Positions 51,695 through 62,227 are shown, counted from the first letter of the stretch. The stretch: DNA of 64,000 nucleotides from Choristoneura fumiferana (GCF_025370935.1 NC_133501.1:2125321-2189320), one strand, 5' to 3'. Numbers and translations are program-made. Notes: generated from the sequence alone by a model not told the origin.

Positions 51695-51740
<46 letters not shown>
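49838..51740 (+). pseudogene. 5'-truncated TRAS-like copy with two frameshifts
   Basis: It begins within the end of the reverse transcriptase (ILGLTVDDKLTFNTHA) and continues through the thumb, RNase H (FTDGSKIQGKVGAAL, YQAELLALSEA, YSDSRAAL, GNERADELAKDA) and the zinc finger (CICDPEVGESVLHLITEC). ORF2 stops at 51229. One frame change is at C6 near 50162-50167, a second at G4 near 50690; both are homopolymers. The 3' UTR is 51230-51696, with TTTTTAGGCGGTGCGAGTCC at 51619 and a stem ACACACCG/CGGTGTGT. Poly(A) 51697-51740 enters CCTAA directly. Confidence 0.9.
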
Positions 51741-51743
<3 letters not shown>

Positions 51744-51777
51744 AACCTAACCTAACCTAACCTAACCTAACCTAACC
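51741..51777. repeat. Telomeric CCTAA island 6
   Basis: 37 bp of perfect CCTAA between two TRAS-like copies in the same orientation. Confidence 0.96.
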
Positions 51778-53568
51778 TTGAGAAGGGTCATCGACAGCTA
51801 TCTTAGTGACAGAGAGGTCGTGGTTAGGTATGCGGGAGAACAACACACGAGATCCACAAGAAAGGGTTGTGTCCAAGGCTCCATAGGAGGCCCAATTCTA
51901 TGGAACTTATTGTTGGACCCCCTCTTGAAGGATCTTGCAAATGGGGGTAGCTACTGCCAGGCCTTCGCAGATGACGTGGTCATGGCGTTTGACGGAAGCA
52001 CAGCACAGGAGATTGAAGGGCAGGCTAACCCCGCTCTCGAGCGTGTCCGGGCGTGGGGAGTCAAGAGCAAACTTAAGTTTGCTCCACATAAAACAAATGC
52101 GTTGCTGATTACAAACAAGCTTAAGTACGACACCCCGCGCCTGGTCATGGGAGGGGTAGAGGTTGGTTTTGCGGAAGAAGTGAAACTCCTAGGTGTGACC
52201 ATAGACAACAAGCTAACATTCAACAGCCATATAACCAATGTTTGCAGGAAAGCTGCTGGGATATGCAAACAACTGACAAGGGCGGCAAAAGTTAGCTGGG
52301 GACTTCATCCCGAAGTTGTCAAAACGATTTACGTGGCAACCATAGAGCCAGTGATACTGTATGCCGCGAGCGTATGGGCACCGGCTGCAGAGAAGCTGAT
52401 GACGCGAAAGAAGTTTGAGGTCATACAGAGAGGCATAGCGCAAAAACAGTGCGGGGCCTACCGCACTGTCTCCCTCAACGCCGCGTTGCTGCTAGCGGGG
52501 ATGCTCCCGCTAGACCTCCGAGTCCGTGAGGCAGCTTTACTTTATGAAGCCAAGAGGGGAGCAAACCTGCCGCAGCTTGGCGACAGGGAGATTGAGCGGA
52601 GAGGGTCCGCGCTGGAGACACCACATCCAGCGGAGCAAACCAGCATCGAGTTTGGGATCCTGGCCGATCAGGATGCCCTAAACAAGAACGAGCAATACAC
52701 AACTAGGATATACACCGACGGGAGCAAGATTGGTGGCAGGGTCGGCGCCGCATTATCTATTTGGCAAGGCGACGCCGAGACTAGGGCCGTCAAGCTTGCG
52801 CTCTCGGACTACTGTAGCGTGTATCAGGCCGAGCTCCTAGCCTTACAAGAGGCTACAAGTGTGGCTCTGAACAGTGCGGGGTCTTCTTTTGGGGTCTATA
52901 GCGACTCTAGGGCGGCTCTGCAAACCATTTCGAACCATCGTTGCCTCCACCCGCTCGCCATAGCCACAAGAGAGAACTTAACATCAATCTCCCTCCAAGG
53001 CAAGGAACTTTCCTTGTTTTGGATAAAGGCACATGCGGGTTTGGATGGCAACGAGAGGGCCGACCAGCTAGCCAAAGAAGCCGCTGTAGCATCCAAGAGA
53101 AGACCAAACTATGATCTTTGTCCGGTATCACACATCAAGAGAATCCTTCGAAAGGATTCCCTTGATGTGTGGAACCGTAGGTATGTGGAAGGTACTACCG
53201 CGTCGACCACAAAGCTATTCTTCCCCAATGCGGTGGAAGCGTACGGAGTGGTCCGAAAGATGGTCCCGCGCGGCATTATTACCCAGGTAATGACCGGGCA
53301 TGGTGGATTCTCCGAGTACTTAAATCGCTTTAAGTGCAAGGAGAATCCATCATGCTCCTGCGAACCAGGGGTGCCCGAGACAATTGCCCACCTGCTCCTT
53401 GAATGTCCCCAGTATGGAGTACAGAGGTTTGACCTGGAAAATAAAATAGACATAAAACTAACTAAAGACAATATAAGAGACATAATGATGGGAAAAAATA
53501 GAGAAAGATTTATAAAATATTGTATAGAAGTAGCAAGCAAAACCATTGTTAAAAATAAAAATAGATAA
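51778..53568 (+). pseudogene. TRAS-like ORF2 C-terminal 596 codons
   Basis: Uninterrupted frame from RRVIDSYLSDREVVVRYAG to the stop at 53566. Reverse transcriptase remainder with GCVQGSIGGPILWN and catalytic AFADDVVMAF; RNase H YTDGSKIGGRVGAAL, YQAELLALQEA, YSDSRAAL, HAGLDGNERADQLA; zinc finger CSCEPGVPETIAHLLLEC. Endonuclease and the first part of the polymerase are missing, so it is not autonomous. It is about as similar to the copy at 49838 as to ORF2 at 27017, suggesting a third subfamily. Confidence 0.9.
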
Positions 53569-54130
53569 GAAAAAGTATGTTTAAATGATATACTGAGTAT
53601 ATTAGTAATAAGCATGCAAAATATATAGAGTATAAATAAAATAGTACTAAATGTAAGAGTAAGTAAGAAAAATTGTAAGCAAGTAAAATAAGTACCAAAC
53701 AAAATTGTGTCCGACAAAAGTGTTTACAAGTGTTGACACCCTAAAAACTGTAATTCATTATAGATATAAGATAGTTAAGTTAAAATTGTAAGAATGTAGA
53801 ATTGTTGGGAATTATAAATAAAGAACACCCGGGGACCCTCTCCCCTCCTATTGTTGAAAGAGTAAGAAAATAGTAAAGCATGGTAACAGAGGACAGCTAG
53901 AGAGATACGATAGTATGTAAAAGAGGAAGGAAAGGAATGTAAGATGAAATATAACAATAAGTTAAGTAAAAATTAGATAGATAGAATAGCTAATAATGAT
54001 AGTAAGAATGAGGAAGAAAGATAGAAAGAAAAGGAATGCAGCATGAAAGTGCGAGAAGGATAAGTGATAGAACTGGAGTGAAACGGTATTGTAAACATAG
54101 GCTCCGATCATGTTGGAGGTAGTCAGGTGG

Positions 54131-54168
<38 letters not shown>
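51778..54168 (+). mobile_element. 5'-truncated TRAS-like copy
   Basis: Starts in the reverse transcriptase domain at TTGAGAAGGGTCATCG and ends in a 38-base poly(A) (54131-54168) followed by CCTAACC. 5' truncation is the usual result of incomplete reverse transcription. The 3' UTR (53569-54130) is AT-rich and lacks the TTTTTAGTSGGTA box seen in most other copies. Confidence 0.92.
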
Positions 54169-54171
<3 letters not shown>

Positions 54172-54204
54172 AACCTAACCTAACCTAACCTAACCTAACC
54201 TAAC
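54169..54204. repeat. Telomeric CCTAA island 7, innermost
   Basis: 36 bp of CCTAA: the last telomeric repeats before chromosome-internal sequence. It ends TAAC against GAAGGGCGGGAGC. Confidence 0.95.
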
Positions 54205-54345
54205 GAAGGGCGGGAGCGGCGAGCGAGGCTCCCGCCTCGCTCGCACGCCCTCCCTTCAACCTAACCCGTCCGGGTCGGCTCTGCTCCAACTATATCGATC
54301 TCGCTCTATATCGATCTCGCTCGCTCGCGCTCGCTCGATCTCGTG
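54205..54345. repeat. GC-rich palindromic segment and ATCGATCTCGCT repeats
   Basis: GGAGCGGCGAGCGAGG and CCTCGCTCGCACGCCC form an imperfect hairpin at 54205-54257. TATATCGATCTCGCTC repeats follow. This marks the telomere-to-interior boundary; function unknown. Confidence 0.55.
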
Positions 54346-54660
54346 GTGAAAATGTCTATTCATCCGAATCGATTTTATCGATTGGATTCAGATTATCACG
54401 TAGACCAAATAAGTTATTGTCTACTAAATGTATTAATATTCGGTGTACACGAAAACATGATCAATCGTGCGAATCGATTGCTTGCTGTCAAAGGTGTTCT
54501 CCCATTATTAGGTCGTACAAAATCAGGTTGTCCAATAGCACCTTGAACATTATCGGTACAGGGTGATAAAGCTCGACCCGTGTTCCATCCAAGTGACATG
54601 TGATTGAATTATCAGGACGTACAAAATCGCTTTAGCATTGTTCAATTCCTACAATAACTA
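54346..54660. other. AT-rich segment with a short unrecognised frame
   Basis: A 67-codon frame (54343-54546) with GTACAAAATC words repeated at about 54515 and 54621. I do not recognise a protein and the frame is too short to trust. Confidence 0.3.
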
Positions 54661-54683
54661 TTTTACACCCACCCCTCATCCTG

Positions 54684-54813
54684 CAGGGCTACTACGAACC
54701 TCGAGTCTAGAACTTCGTATCGTACCGTCCCTCTCGCTCTCGTATTAAATAGTATAAGTGTCAGAGGGACCACACGACACGAACTTCGAGTTTAGAGTTT
54801 CGTAGTAGCCCTG
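54684..54813. mobile_element. Palindromic MITE, third copy
   Basis: CAGGGCTACTACGAACCTCG opposes GTTTCGTAGTAGCCCTG. The centre CTCGTATTAAATAGTATAAG is identical to that at 9042-9163. Confidence 0.88.
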
Positions 54814-54969
54814 CTGACACTTGACGTTTCGACACGTGCTCGTGATCATGGAGCGAAATAGCGAGCTTCTCTAAAATCACAGACTAATAAGAGATCACGG
54901 CACGCGGAACAAAACCCGAATTTAATTCATAAAATTAGTAATGACCGCCATAGTCTGACTAAAATATAG

Positions 54970-55065
54970 AATTACTAGCTTTTGCCCGCGGCTTCTCCCG
55001 CGTGGAATTCGGTTATCGCGCGCTGTTCCCTCGGGAACTGTGCATTATTCCGGGATTAAAAGTAT
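54970..55065 (-). repeat. CTAGT-end repeat fragment, minus
   Basis: ACTAGCTTTTGCCCGCGGC, TCGGTTATCGCGCGCTGTTC and TTCCGGGA are the reverse complement of 14640-14727. Confidence 0.8.
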
Positions 55066-55439
55066 CTAACGGTTTTTATTAAGTCGTGTCTTGTGGTCGT
55101 GTCGGTTCAGTCGGTTTTGTTTTTGGGGTCTTTTTCTATGGCACAAAGTAACTTAACACTAAACACTAACTAAATGCTTTTATTTTATGAGAAGCAGAAA
55201 TCAATAAGTCCAATAACATCAAAAAGAGTACTACCTAGAGAGACAATTCCAATTAGTTAAGTAATTTTAACCGCAGCGTTTTTCTAAGGAAGGGACCTAT
55301 AAACAAACAGTAAGTATTTACAGTGGCTGCTGACTGCTATTGTTTAGGGTCATCAGTAGGTAAACTTGTAAAAAAAACAAGTCCGCAACTCTGTTCTTCA
55401 ACCCTAAATAGTTGTGAGATACATGTAATACCAACTAAT

Positions 55440-55775
55440 ACCAAGTCGGTTGATTTATTCAGTCCGTACTGTCTGCTAGAAGTGCCTTAGAGTTTTGATG
55501 ATCGGTCAGTCAGTCAGTGATGAGTGACAAAATTAAGAAACTTATATGACTAGCTATAATTCTTAAACTAGTGGTTCAATTTGAAGGAAATTTCAAAACA
55601 TATCGTGTTTATACAATGCCTGCTTGGTTACTAAAAATTCAGGCTTCTAGTTTTATTCACACCAAATTTATGGGGGGGTCGAAAATGGCCTGCTTCGAGA
55701 AAAGGATGTCGGCTGTGCCGCTTGTTTGCTCGGCTTGGTGGGGCACTACCGTGCCCCCAGATATTATTGTTATTA
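55440..55775. repeat. Duplicated segment, copy 1
   Basis: GTCTGCTAGAAGTGCC, TTTTGATGATCGGTCAGTC, ATAATTCTTAAACT and a CCGTGCCCCCAGATA end recur in order at 58290-58460. No coding sense. Confidence 0.6.
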
Positions 55776-55944
55776 ATTAATTTGCTCACACTGATGATCT
55801 TTTGTGAATTGTTTAAAGAGATTTTTTCTGAGAGTACAAATTAGGTACTTAATAATTATCTGAGAGTATAAGTTAATGATTATCTATCTATTATAAAGTT
55901 TATTATTATCTACCTATCCTATTTCTCGTATGTTGGACCTATGT

Positions 55945-56215
55945 ATGTGGCGGTCAAATCTTGCAACCTAAGTTTGACCCAACGCCGGTGTTCAGATTGA
56001 CTTAAAAATTAGGCATACTTATGTAAGTCCGGTGACAATACATGAATCTGGTAGTGAAATTCTGGTGGTCCGAACAGGATCGTCTCCAGGGGCTGGAACT
56101 CTTCAACAGTTAATGGCATGACTTGAAATTTGGTATGCCAATGTAGTTTGGATGATAGTGCAAGGTACAGTCAATAAAAATGTACAATTAGCAAGAAAAG
56201 CTTGTATTAAAAATA
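55945..56215. repeat. Dispersed repeat shared with the FECH intron
   Basis: GGTCAAATCTTGCAACCTAA, CAGGATCGTCTCCAGGGG and GACTTGAAATTTGGTATG match 13985-14225. Confidence 0.75.
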
Positions 56216-56485
56216 AATAATAATACAAAAATAAATAAATAAATGAATATTATGGGACACTTGACACCAATTGACCTAGTCCCAAACTAAGCAAAGCTTA
56301 CTATGGATACTAGGCAACGGATAAACATACTTATAAACATAAATACATATTAAACATCCAAGACCCGAGAACAAACATTGATATTATTCATACAATCATC
56401 TGCTCCGGCCGGGGATCGAACACGGGGCCTCAAGCTTCATAGTCAGATTCTCTAACCACTTGGCCATTTGCTTGTCTAAATGACA
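56216..56485 (-). repeat. tRNA-derived SINE, third family, minus copy
   Basis: On the minus strand the head reads GGCCAAGTGGTTAGAGAATC (box A) and GTGTTCGATCCCCGGCC (box B). The body ends in an AATAAATAAATAAATG-type tail at 56210-56245 on +. Distinct from the two SINE families on the left side. Confidence 0.8.
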
Positions 56486-56502
56486 TTTTCAACTAAAACT
56501 TA

Positions 56503-57172
56503 TTGCTAAAAAAGTTTTGAGATGCAATGTTATAACAATACTTAAGTTAGTTATTTTAGTCGGTACCGAGTACTGAGGGGTGTCCAGTCCATAGAAATCG
56601 ATTTCCACCAACTTGCTAATTTTAAAACTGCTGGAAAATACATTTTATAGTTGTCAAACAAAGAGTAAGCCAAATTTTTTTCTACCTACCTACTGAGGGC
56701 CATTGCACTCAACACTAATCATATGTGTATCTCTTACCCCTTTTACTGCCATTGTCTTAATTATAAGACAAAAATTATCCAGATTATTTCGCCGCCATAT
56801 AGTTTCGGTGTAGGTGGCGATATGGGCACGTACGAATGAAAACGTATTGGCCGTTAAAATGTTAAGTAAGTAAGTAATGATTTCTTATCAAACTGCATGG
56901 CGTTAGGGCTAGCACTATGTTCAATTAGGATTACTATAGTATAGTATACTCGTAGACGCCTGATGTTGATGATTATGCGATGGCCAAGTCACTTGTGTGT
57001 ATTAAAAACAATTTGGCTTACTCTTTATTTGAGAACTATAACATGTATTTTTCCACGGTTTTAAAATAAGCTGCAAGTTGATGGAAATCGAGTTCTATGG
57101 ACATCCTTCAGCACCTACTGACTAAAAACAACCGACTTGGTATATAACATTGCATCTCAAAACTTTTAGCAA
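56503..57172. mobile_element. Foldback element with ~170-bp inverted arms
   Basis: The outer arms TTGCTAAAAAAGTTTTGAGA and TCTCAAAACTTTTAGCAA bound it, with further matched blocks GATGCAATGTTATA / TATAACATTGCATC and AAGAGTAAGCCAAATT / AATTTGGCTTACTCTT. Arms are diverged (indels). The 300-bp centre is non-coding. Confidence 0.8.
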
Positions 57173-57315
57173 TGTATGGCGGGATGACTTGGACGCATAT
57201 CAAATAGAGTGGCAGCCTGCTCCGAGCATGCTCTCGATAGGGACGAGCGGCGGAAAGAGGGGGGAGGCCTTTGCCCAGCTGTGGGACTCTTTAACAGGCT
57301 ATTATAATAAAAAAA
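57172..57315 (+). pseudogene. RTE-type LINE 3' remnant
   Basis: Encodes WRDDLDAYQIEWQPAPS and then KRGEAFAQLWD, the C-terminal block typical of RTE-group LINE proteins in Lepidoptera (the WRDDLDAF ... RGEAFAQQWD pattern). Under 50 codons remain. Confidence 0.75.
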
Positions 57316-57624
57316 TGAGCCTACATGCACCATAATCGTTGCGAGATTTAAATATTTAGCACTTGTACTACTAACCCTTAGTCTAGAAGAATTAATGTAG
57401 GTACCTATCTACTAAATAACAAAACTATAGATTGGATTTAATCTGCAATAAATAAATATTATTATATATAAGAACTGCGTTGCGCTAACTAATAATAATA
57501 ACTAATGTAACACCTTCCACAAATATGTACATGACTACAATGAAATAAATAAATATACCTAAACTTGGAATATTCCGTACAAAATACGAAATCCTTAGAA
57601 AAATATTACTTATTTTTTTTTGTA

Positions 57625-57685
57625 ATGGCTACGGAACCCATTTTCCGGCGTGTCCGACACGCTCTTGGCCCGTTTTTTTTTTGAA
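57625..57685 (-). repeat. ACGGCCAAGTGCGAG repeat fragment, minus
   Basis: ACGGAACCCATTTTCCGGC and CACGCTCTTGGCCCGTTTT: reversed, diverged ends of the repeat at 3590-3918. Confidence 0.55.
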
Positions 57686-57779
57686 TATTTTTGATGGGAT
57701 CTCATCACTTTTTGTAGGCAGTTTTGCAACTTTGGCCGTGTCGATATCTTATAGTACTCGATCATTTTATGCGGTACAC

Positions 57780-58260
57780 TAAAAGTTGGGAGTTGTGACA
57801 GTTATAAGGCAATTCCTTCGTGGCTCATCTCACATTAGCATAGTAGTTTACATTGCAAATACTATTTTAAGCAAGTGGATCACTGATGTCTCCTGGGTCG
57901 CGGGACAATAACAACATTAAGAAGCTGATTGACCCACTTATAACTTAAGTTAATTTGAACTCTTAATACTAGGTAATTAAGACTCAACCTATATAATACA
58001 TAAGTTCAATAAAGTTATTGCTGTGTAACTTTGTACATAATCACATGTATTTGGGTCTATCAATTTTTTTTTAGTGTAAGTTTGTTGCCATGGTAACGTC
58101 TCCCTGAGTTACGGGTAGAATAACAAACACTAAAAAGCTGATTGACCCATTTGTATGGGATTACAAACTTACTTATGCAGCTTTTGTAACTTTGAAACGC
58201 AACTGAAATTGCAACGTTTTGAAATTTTCTATGCCTGTATAATAGGCTGAATAAAAATTA
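57780..58260. repeat. Old repeat, uninterrupted copy
   Basis: GGGAGTTGTGACAGTTATAA, TTTACATTGCAAATACT and CTGATTGACCCACTT match the two halves flanking the nested insertion at 7200-7740. A second partial unit (GGTAACGTCTCCCTGAGTT, CTGATTGACCCATTTG) follows at 58085-58165. Confidence 0.7.
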
Positions 58261-58289
58261 ATTAAGTAAGTATATTTAAAATTTGGAGC

Positions 58290-58460
58290 TTGTGGGTCTG
58301 CTAGAAGTACCTTAGAATTATGATGATCGTAAGTCAGTGACAACACTGAGGAATTTTGACATGTTATAGTTCTTAAACTGGGTACGAGTACATGTTTAAA
58401 TCGAATGTTATCGATAATATGTGCGCGCTGCCGTGCCGTGCCCCCAGATAATCTGTACCC
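58290..58460. repeat. Duplicated segment, copy 2
   Basis: GTCTGCTAGAAGTACC, TAGTTCTTAAACTGG and CCGTGCCCCCAGATAAT match 55440-55775 with an internal deletion. Confidence 0.55.
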
Positions 58461-58519
58461 TTAGTGTAAGTTTTCGGTTACAAAATACGTCTCGATCGCG
58501 GACGCGTTAAAATCTCAAT

Positions 58520-60345
58520 TTGTATGGAAACACGAACATCAATGAATGGGCTACACCCGGAATACGTAGGAGTAGGGACGTCTTATATGATCTTTATGAT
58601 AAGAAATCGTGTACCACTGATGAACGTTTCCACCAGTATGTCAGGGATTATTCAAAATTATTCAAAATTATATGTAATAAAGCAAAAGCAGCACATGTAA
58701 CTAATAAAATTAAGTCCTCTGATGATAAAATTAAAACAGTTTGGAAAATTGTAAATACTGAAACCGGTCGACGTAAGAACGCGGAGTCCTCTATATCATT
58801 AAAGATTAACAACGTATTAGAAACGGACGCGGTTAAAGTAGCTAACGAGTTTAATACCTACTTCTCTAAAATCCCCATCGAAACGACAAAATGTCTCGCG
58901 TCTTCCTCAAAGTTAGCTGAATCGCTCTTAAAACAAAATGTATCTATTCCAAACTTAAGTAATTTTAAATTCACGCATGTCTCTCCCTGTGACATCATTA
59001 AGACTTTTAGATTATTGAAAGTAAAAAAAACCGAAGACTTGTGGGGCGTCTCAGTTAAGGTTCTACATTCCATTTTAGATGTCGTTGCTCCAACTTTAGC
59101 ATTTATTTTTAATAGCTGTATAGATGAAGGCGTATTTCCAGATTTGATGAAATATAGTAAAGTAGTTCCTATTTTTAAATCAGGTGATAAAGATAATCCC
59201 TCTGATTATCGTCCTGTGTCCATCCTATTAGCGTTTAGCAAAATATTCGAAAAAATAATGCTGACGCAAATGATCTCGCATTTTAATACCCATAAAATCA
59301 TGCATCCACAGCAGTTCGGATTCACAAAAGGCAGGTCTACTACAGACGCGGGTCATAGTTTAGTTAAATTCATATTGCAAGCTTGGGAGGAATCACATGA
59401 CGCTATAGGTGTATTCTGCGACCTTTCGAAAGCTTTTGATTGTGTGGATCATGATACTTTAATTTGTAAGTTAAATTTTTGTGGCATTCGTGGCCTCGCT
59501 TTAGAACTCATTAAATCTTACCTCACACAAAGAAAGCAAAAGGTAGCGATTAACGGAACGGTATCGGAGGGATCTGTGGTCGAAATGGGAGTGCCTCAAG
59601 GATCCATTCTTGCCCCATTCCTGTATCTTATTTATGTAAATGACCTTACTTATATGGTAAGCCAAAAGTCGGGTATAGTTATGTTTGCTGACGACACGTC
59701 TTTACTGTTCAAGGTTAGTAGAAAAGATACAGACTTCATTGAGCCCAATGAAACCCTGTCCGTGATATCCGCATGGTTTGCTGCCAATAATTTGTTTTTA
59801 AATCCTAAGAAAACTAAATGTATTAAATTCTCGTTGATAAATTCATCTAGCTCGAATTCAGTTTCTAATATAAAGTTAAATGGTCAAACTATTGAATTTG
59901 TAAAATCAACAGTATTTTTAGGAATAACGCTCGAATCTAAACTACAGTGGGGACCTCACGTCACAGCAATCGCGGGTAGATTGAGCTCTGCTGCTTTTGC
60001 AGTTTGGAAAATACGGCAGCTAACCGATGTGGCGACGGCACGGTTGGTGTATTTTGCTAACTTTAATAGCATTATTTCGTACGGCCTTATTTTATGGGGA
60101 TCTGCTGCAGACATCTTTTTTTAAGGAAACAGATATACTAACCCTGCCGTCGCTTTATGTTTTTGAAATAATCATGTATGTTAGGAAGAACATATGTGAT
60201 TTTCCCACTAACGTCGATAAGCCAAAGGCTACTAGAAACACAGGGAAGCTTAAAGTTCCATCTTACAGACTGGCTAAAACCAAAAAGTCTTTTCTGGGAA
60301 ATTGCATACGTTTTTATAATAAAATTCCAAAAATATTATAAATGA
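58520..60345 (+). pseudogene. Jockey/CR1-type LINE reverse transcriptase, broken
   Basis: A 534-codon frame (58520-60124) holds a reverse transcriptase: VVPIFKSGDKDNPSDYRPVS, QFGFTKGRSTTDA, CDLSKAFDCVDH, MGVPQGSILAPFLYLI, catalytic VMFADDTSLLF near residue 396, then NLFLNPKKTKC and FLGITLESKLQWG. The preceding endonuclease is missing (5' truncation). At 60112-60121 a T-run shifts the frame. The downstream frame resumes at ILTLPSLYVFEIIMYVR, and relative to related LINEs a few tens of codons appear deleted at that point. It ends KIPKIL near 60341. FADD and VPQGSILAP fit the Jockey superfamily; the exact clade is not certain. Confidence 0.88.
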
Positions 60346-60655
60346 AACGGATACAAAATTCATATCTATTGTCAAGAAGACATTAATATCAAAGGCGTAT
60401 TATAAAGTTAATGATTATATCATGGACAGGGATATTTGGAAATAATTCCGATCCGCATTAGCAATCCCTTCAAATAGCGAACCTACTGTGTTATAAATAA
60501 AGTTGTGTTAAATACTTGTGATGTATAATATTGTAAATCTGTTTTAAAAAAATATATATACCTCGTTGAGTTTCTTGCCGGATTCTTCTCAGCAGAGGTT
60601 TTTCCGAACCGGTGGTAGATTTTTTTTTGACATTCATAAGTGCTTGTTATGGTAT
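60346..60655 (+). repeat. 3' tail of the LINE
   Basis: Contains AATGATTATATCATGGACAG, GATCCGCATTAGCAATCCC and TTTGACATTCATAAGTGC. The same tail appears reversed at 9705-10190 and, shortened, at 16688-16815, which fixes the family's 3' end. Confidence 0.85.
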
Positions 60656-60875
60656 GGGCTTGTTCAATGGAGGTGTAAATGTAATTCTCACTCGACCGCT
60701 TTCAGAAGAAGCGACGCGAATGTACAGATTCATTGGACGGGCCTTTGCATCCAGAGACGTGGTTTCAGTGCAAGGGAGAGTGTATATCTGAGGCTCCCCA
60801 TGAGGCTGACATAGTCACATTTGGTGTGCTAAAGCCACGTTAAAAAAAAAGAATAAAAAAATAAATAACGCGAAC
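60656..60875 (+). repeat. A-tailed repeat, class unknown
   Basis: A short GC-richer stretch ending GCCACGTTAAAAAAAAAGA and an A-rich tail suggests a further retroposed sequence. No second copy was found in the window. Confidence 0.4.
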
Positions 60876-61014
60876 GCTATCGAGACGTATATCGTAACCG
60901 AAAACTTACACTAAGGGACTGCAGCGACATCCCGGTCGTGGGAATCGTCTCCGCAGGAAGGAACTCGTAGTTGGCACAGACGCGAATCTGGATGATTAAT
61001 ATGATTATTTTCAG

Positions 61015-62065
61015 ATGGAGGGAGCCGCTACGGAGTGCAAGGGCCTGTCGATAACCACGCGCGGGCTCGGGCTGGCCGCGTGCGACCTGTGTTACGTGGC
61101 CGCGAGCGCCGGCGTCGCCGCCCCCGTCTACGCCATGTATCGCGTCTTCCTCGGAGTGGCCGAGGCCAAGCTGAATGCATGCTCGAAGCACTTGGAAGGG
61201 CCTATGCGCGCCTTGCAACATGAGTACAAAGTGACGCCGGACAAGCTCGACGCACCGCTGAGCGTCCCCATCCTGCCGGCGCTGATCAAGCACATCATCG
61301 ACGCTATCGACGTCATAACCGTCGACGGGACGACGTACTGCCCTTTCGTCGCGGCGCAGGTGCGGTACGCCGCGGGCGGGCTGGACCCGCGCCCCGAGAA
61401 TCTCTTGCTCAGCAGCTTGCGCGAGACGGTGCGAGACGGTGGTGACCCTGTCCTCTCCGGAGACGTCGGACGAGTACCGATATATGTTCAAAGAGAGGTG
61501 TCCGATACCGGGCGCCGTCTGGGACGGCTATGTCCTGAAGAACGCGGACGAGATTATTCCCGAAGGGTACGACTGGAAGAAGGATTTAGAGGGTGACATG
61601 TGGCCGGTGCACATGTTTCTGATTTCGATGCAGCAAAAGTATCCGTCGATGGCGGCCGGGCCCCTGTCGCCCACAGGCGCGCGCGTGAGCCTGGCGGCGC
61701 TCATCTCGAGCCGGATGGTAATGGGACACTTGCACGCTCCGCCGCGCCGCGCCGGGGAGCCGCTGCCGGAGTACTGCGGGAGGTGCCACCCGCGGGGCAC
61801 CAACGGGTGGCCCTACTACAAGGTCGCAGACGCAGAGATGCCGGAAGTGGAAGTCGTGTTGGGACAGGTGGCGCTGCTGGGGGAGGAGCCCCTGTGGGTG
61901 TTGGACGCGCCGCACAAGCTGCTGCGGCAGGCTTACGAGGTGCGGCTTGGCGCGCACGGCAAGCCAAACCGCGTCATCGGCAGCTACTCGATAGCCCTGA
62001 TGAGAGTCAATCAGGCCATGCTGTGTCCCCCGGCCCGCGGGGGTGGAGGGGGCAGGAGGGCATGA
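61015..62065 (+). pseudogene. GC-rich reading frame of unknown function, frameshifted
   Basis: A GC-rich island in AT-rich surroundings. The frame starts ATG at 61015, directly after TTATTTTCAG, a good splice acceptor, so it may be the second exon of a gene. It runs about 140 codons (hydrophobic near residues 25-50, then PVYAMYRVFLGVAEAK and IIDAIDVITVDG). A 10-bp tandem duplication, GCGAGACGGT twice at 61420-61439, then breaks the frame. The other frame continues from 61440 to TGA at 62063 (YRYMFKERCPIPGAVWDG, PEYCGRCHPRG, LLRQAYEVRLGAHG, a Gly/Arg-rich end), about 350 codons in all. No domain is recognised. A host gene, its pseudogene, or a captured viral gene are all possible. Confidence 0.6.
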
Positions 62066-62136
62066 AGAAACCGGAACCGGAACTTGTAAAACGTGCGATC
62101 TGACCGAAGCATGTACCGGGATATAGATCCTCGACT

Positions 62137-62172
62137 GGATGGCAAACAAGCAAGTGGGTCTCCTGATGGTAA
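62137..62172 (-). repeat. TCGAATAAAA-tail repeat, short fragment
   Basis: CGACTGGATGGCAAACAAGC and GTCTCCTGATGGTAAGA match the tail end of 7313-7606. Confidence 0.7.
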
Positions 62173-62227
62173 GAAAAGCATCATTTATTTAAACTTAAGC
62201 TAAAGAACCTATATTAAATATAATGAC

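Noticed and set aside
61015..62065. Naming the GC-rich frame as a specific viral or host protein
   Set aside because: No diagnostic motif was recognised in either frame segment, so a named function would be a guess.
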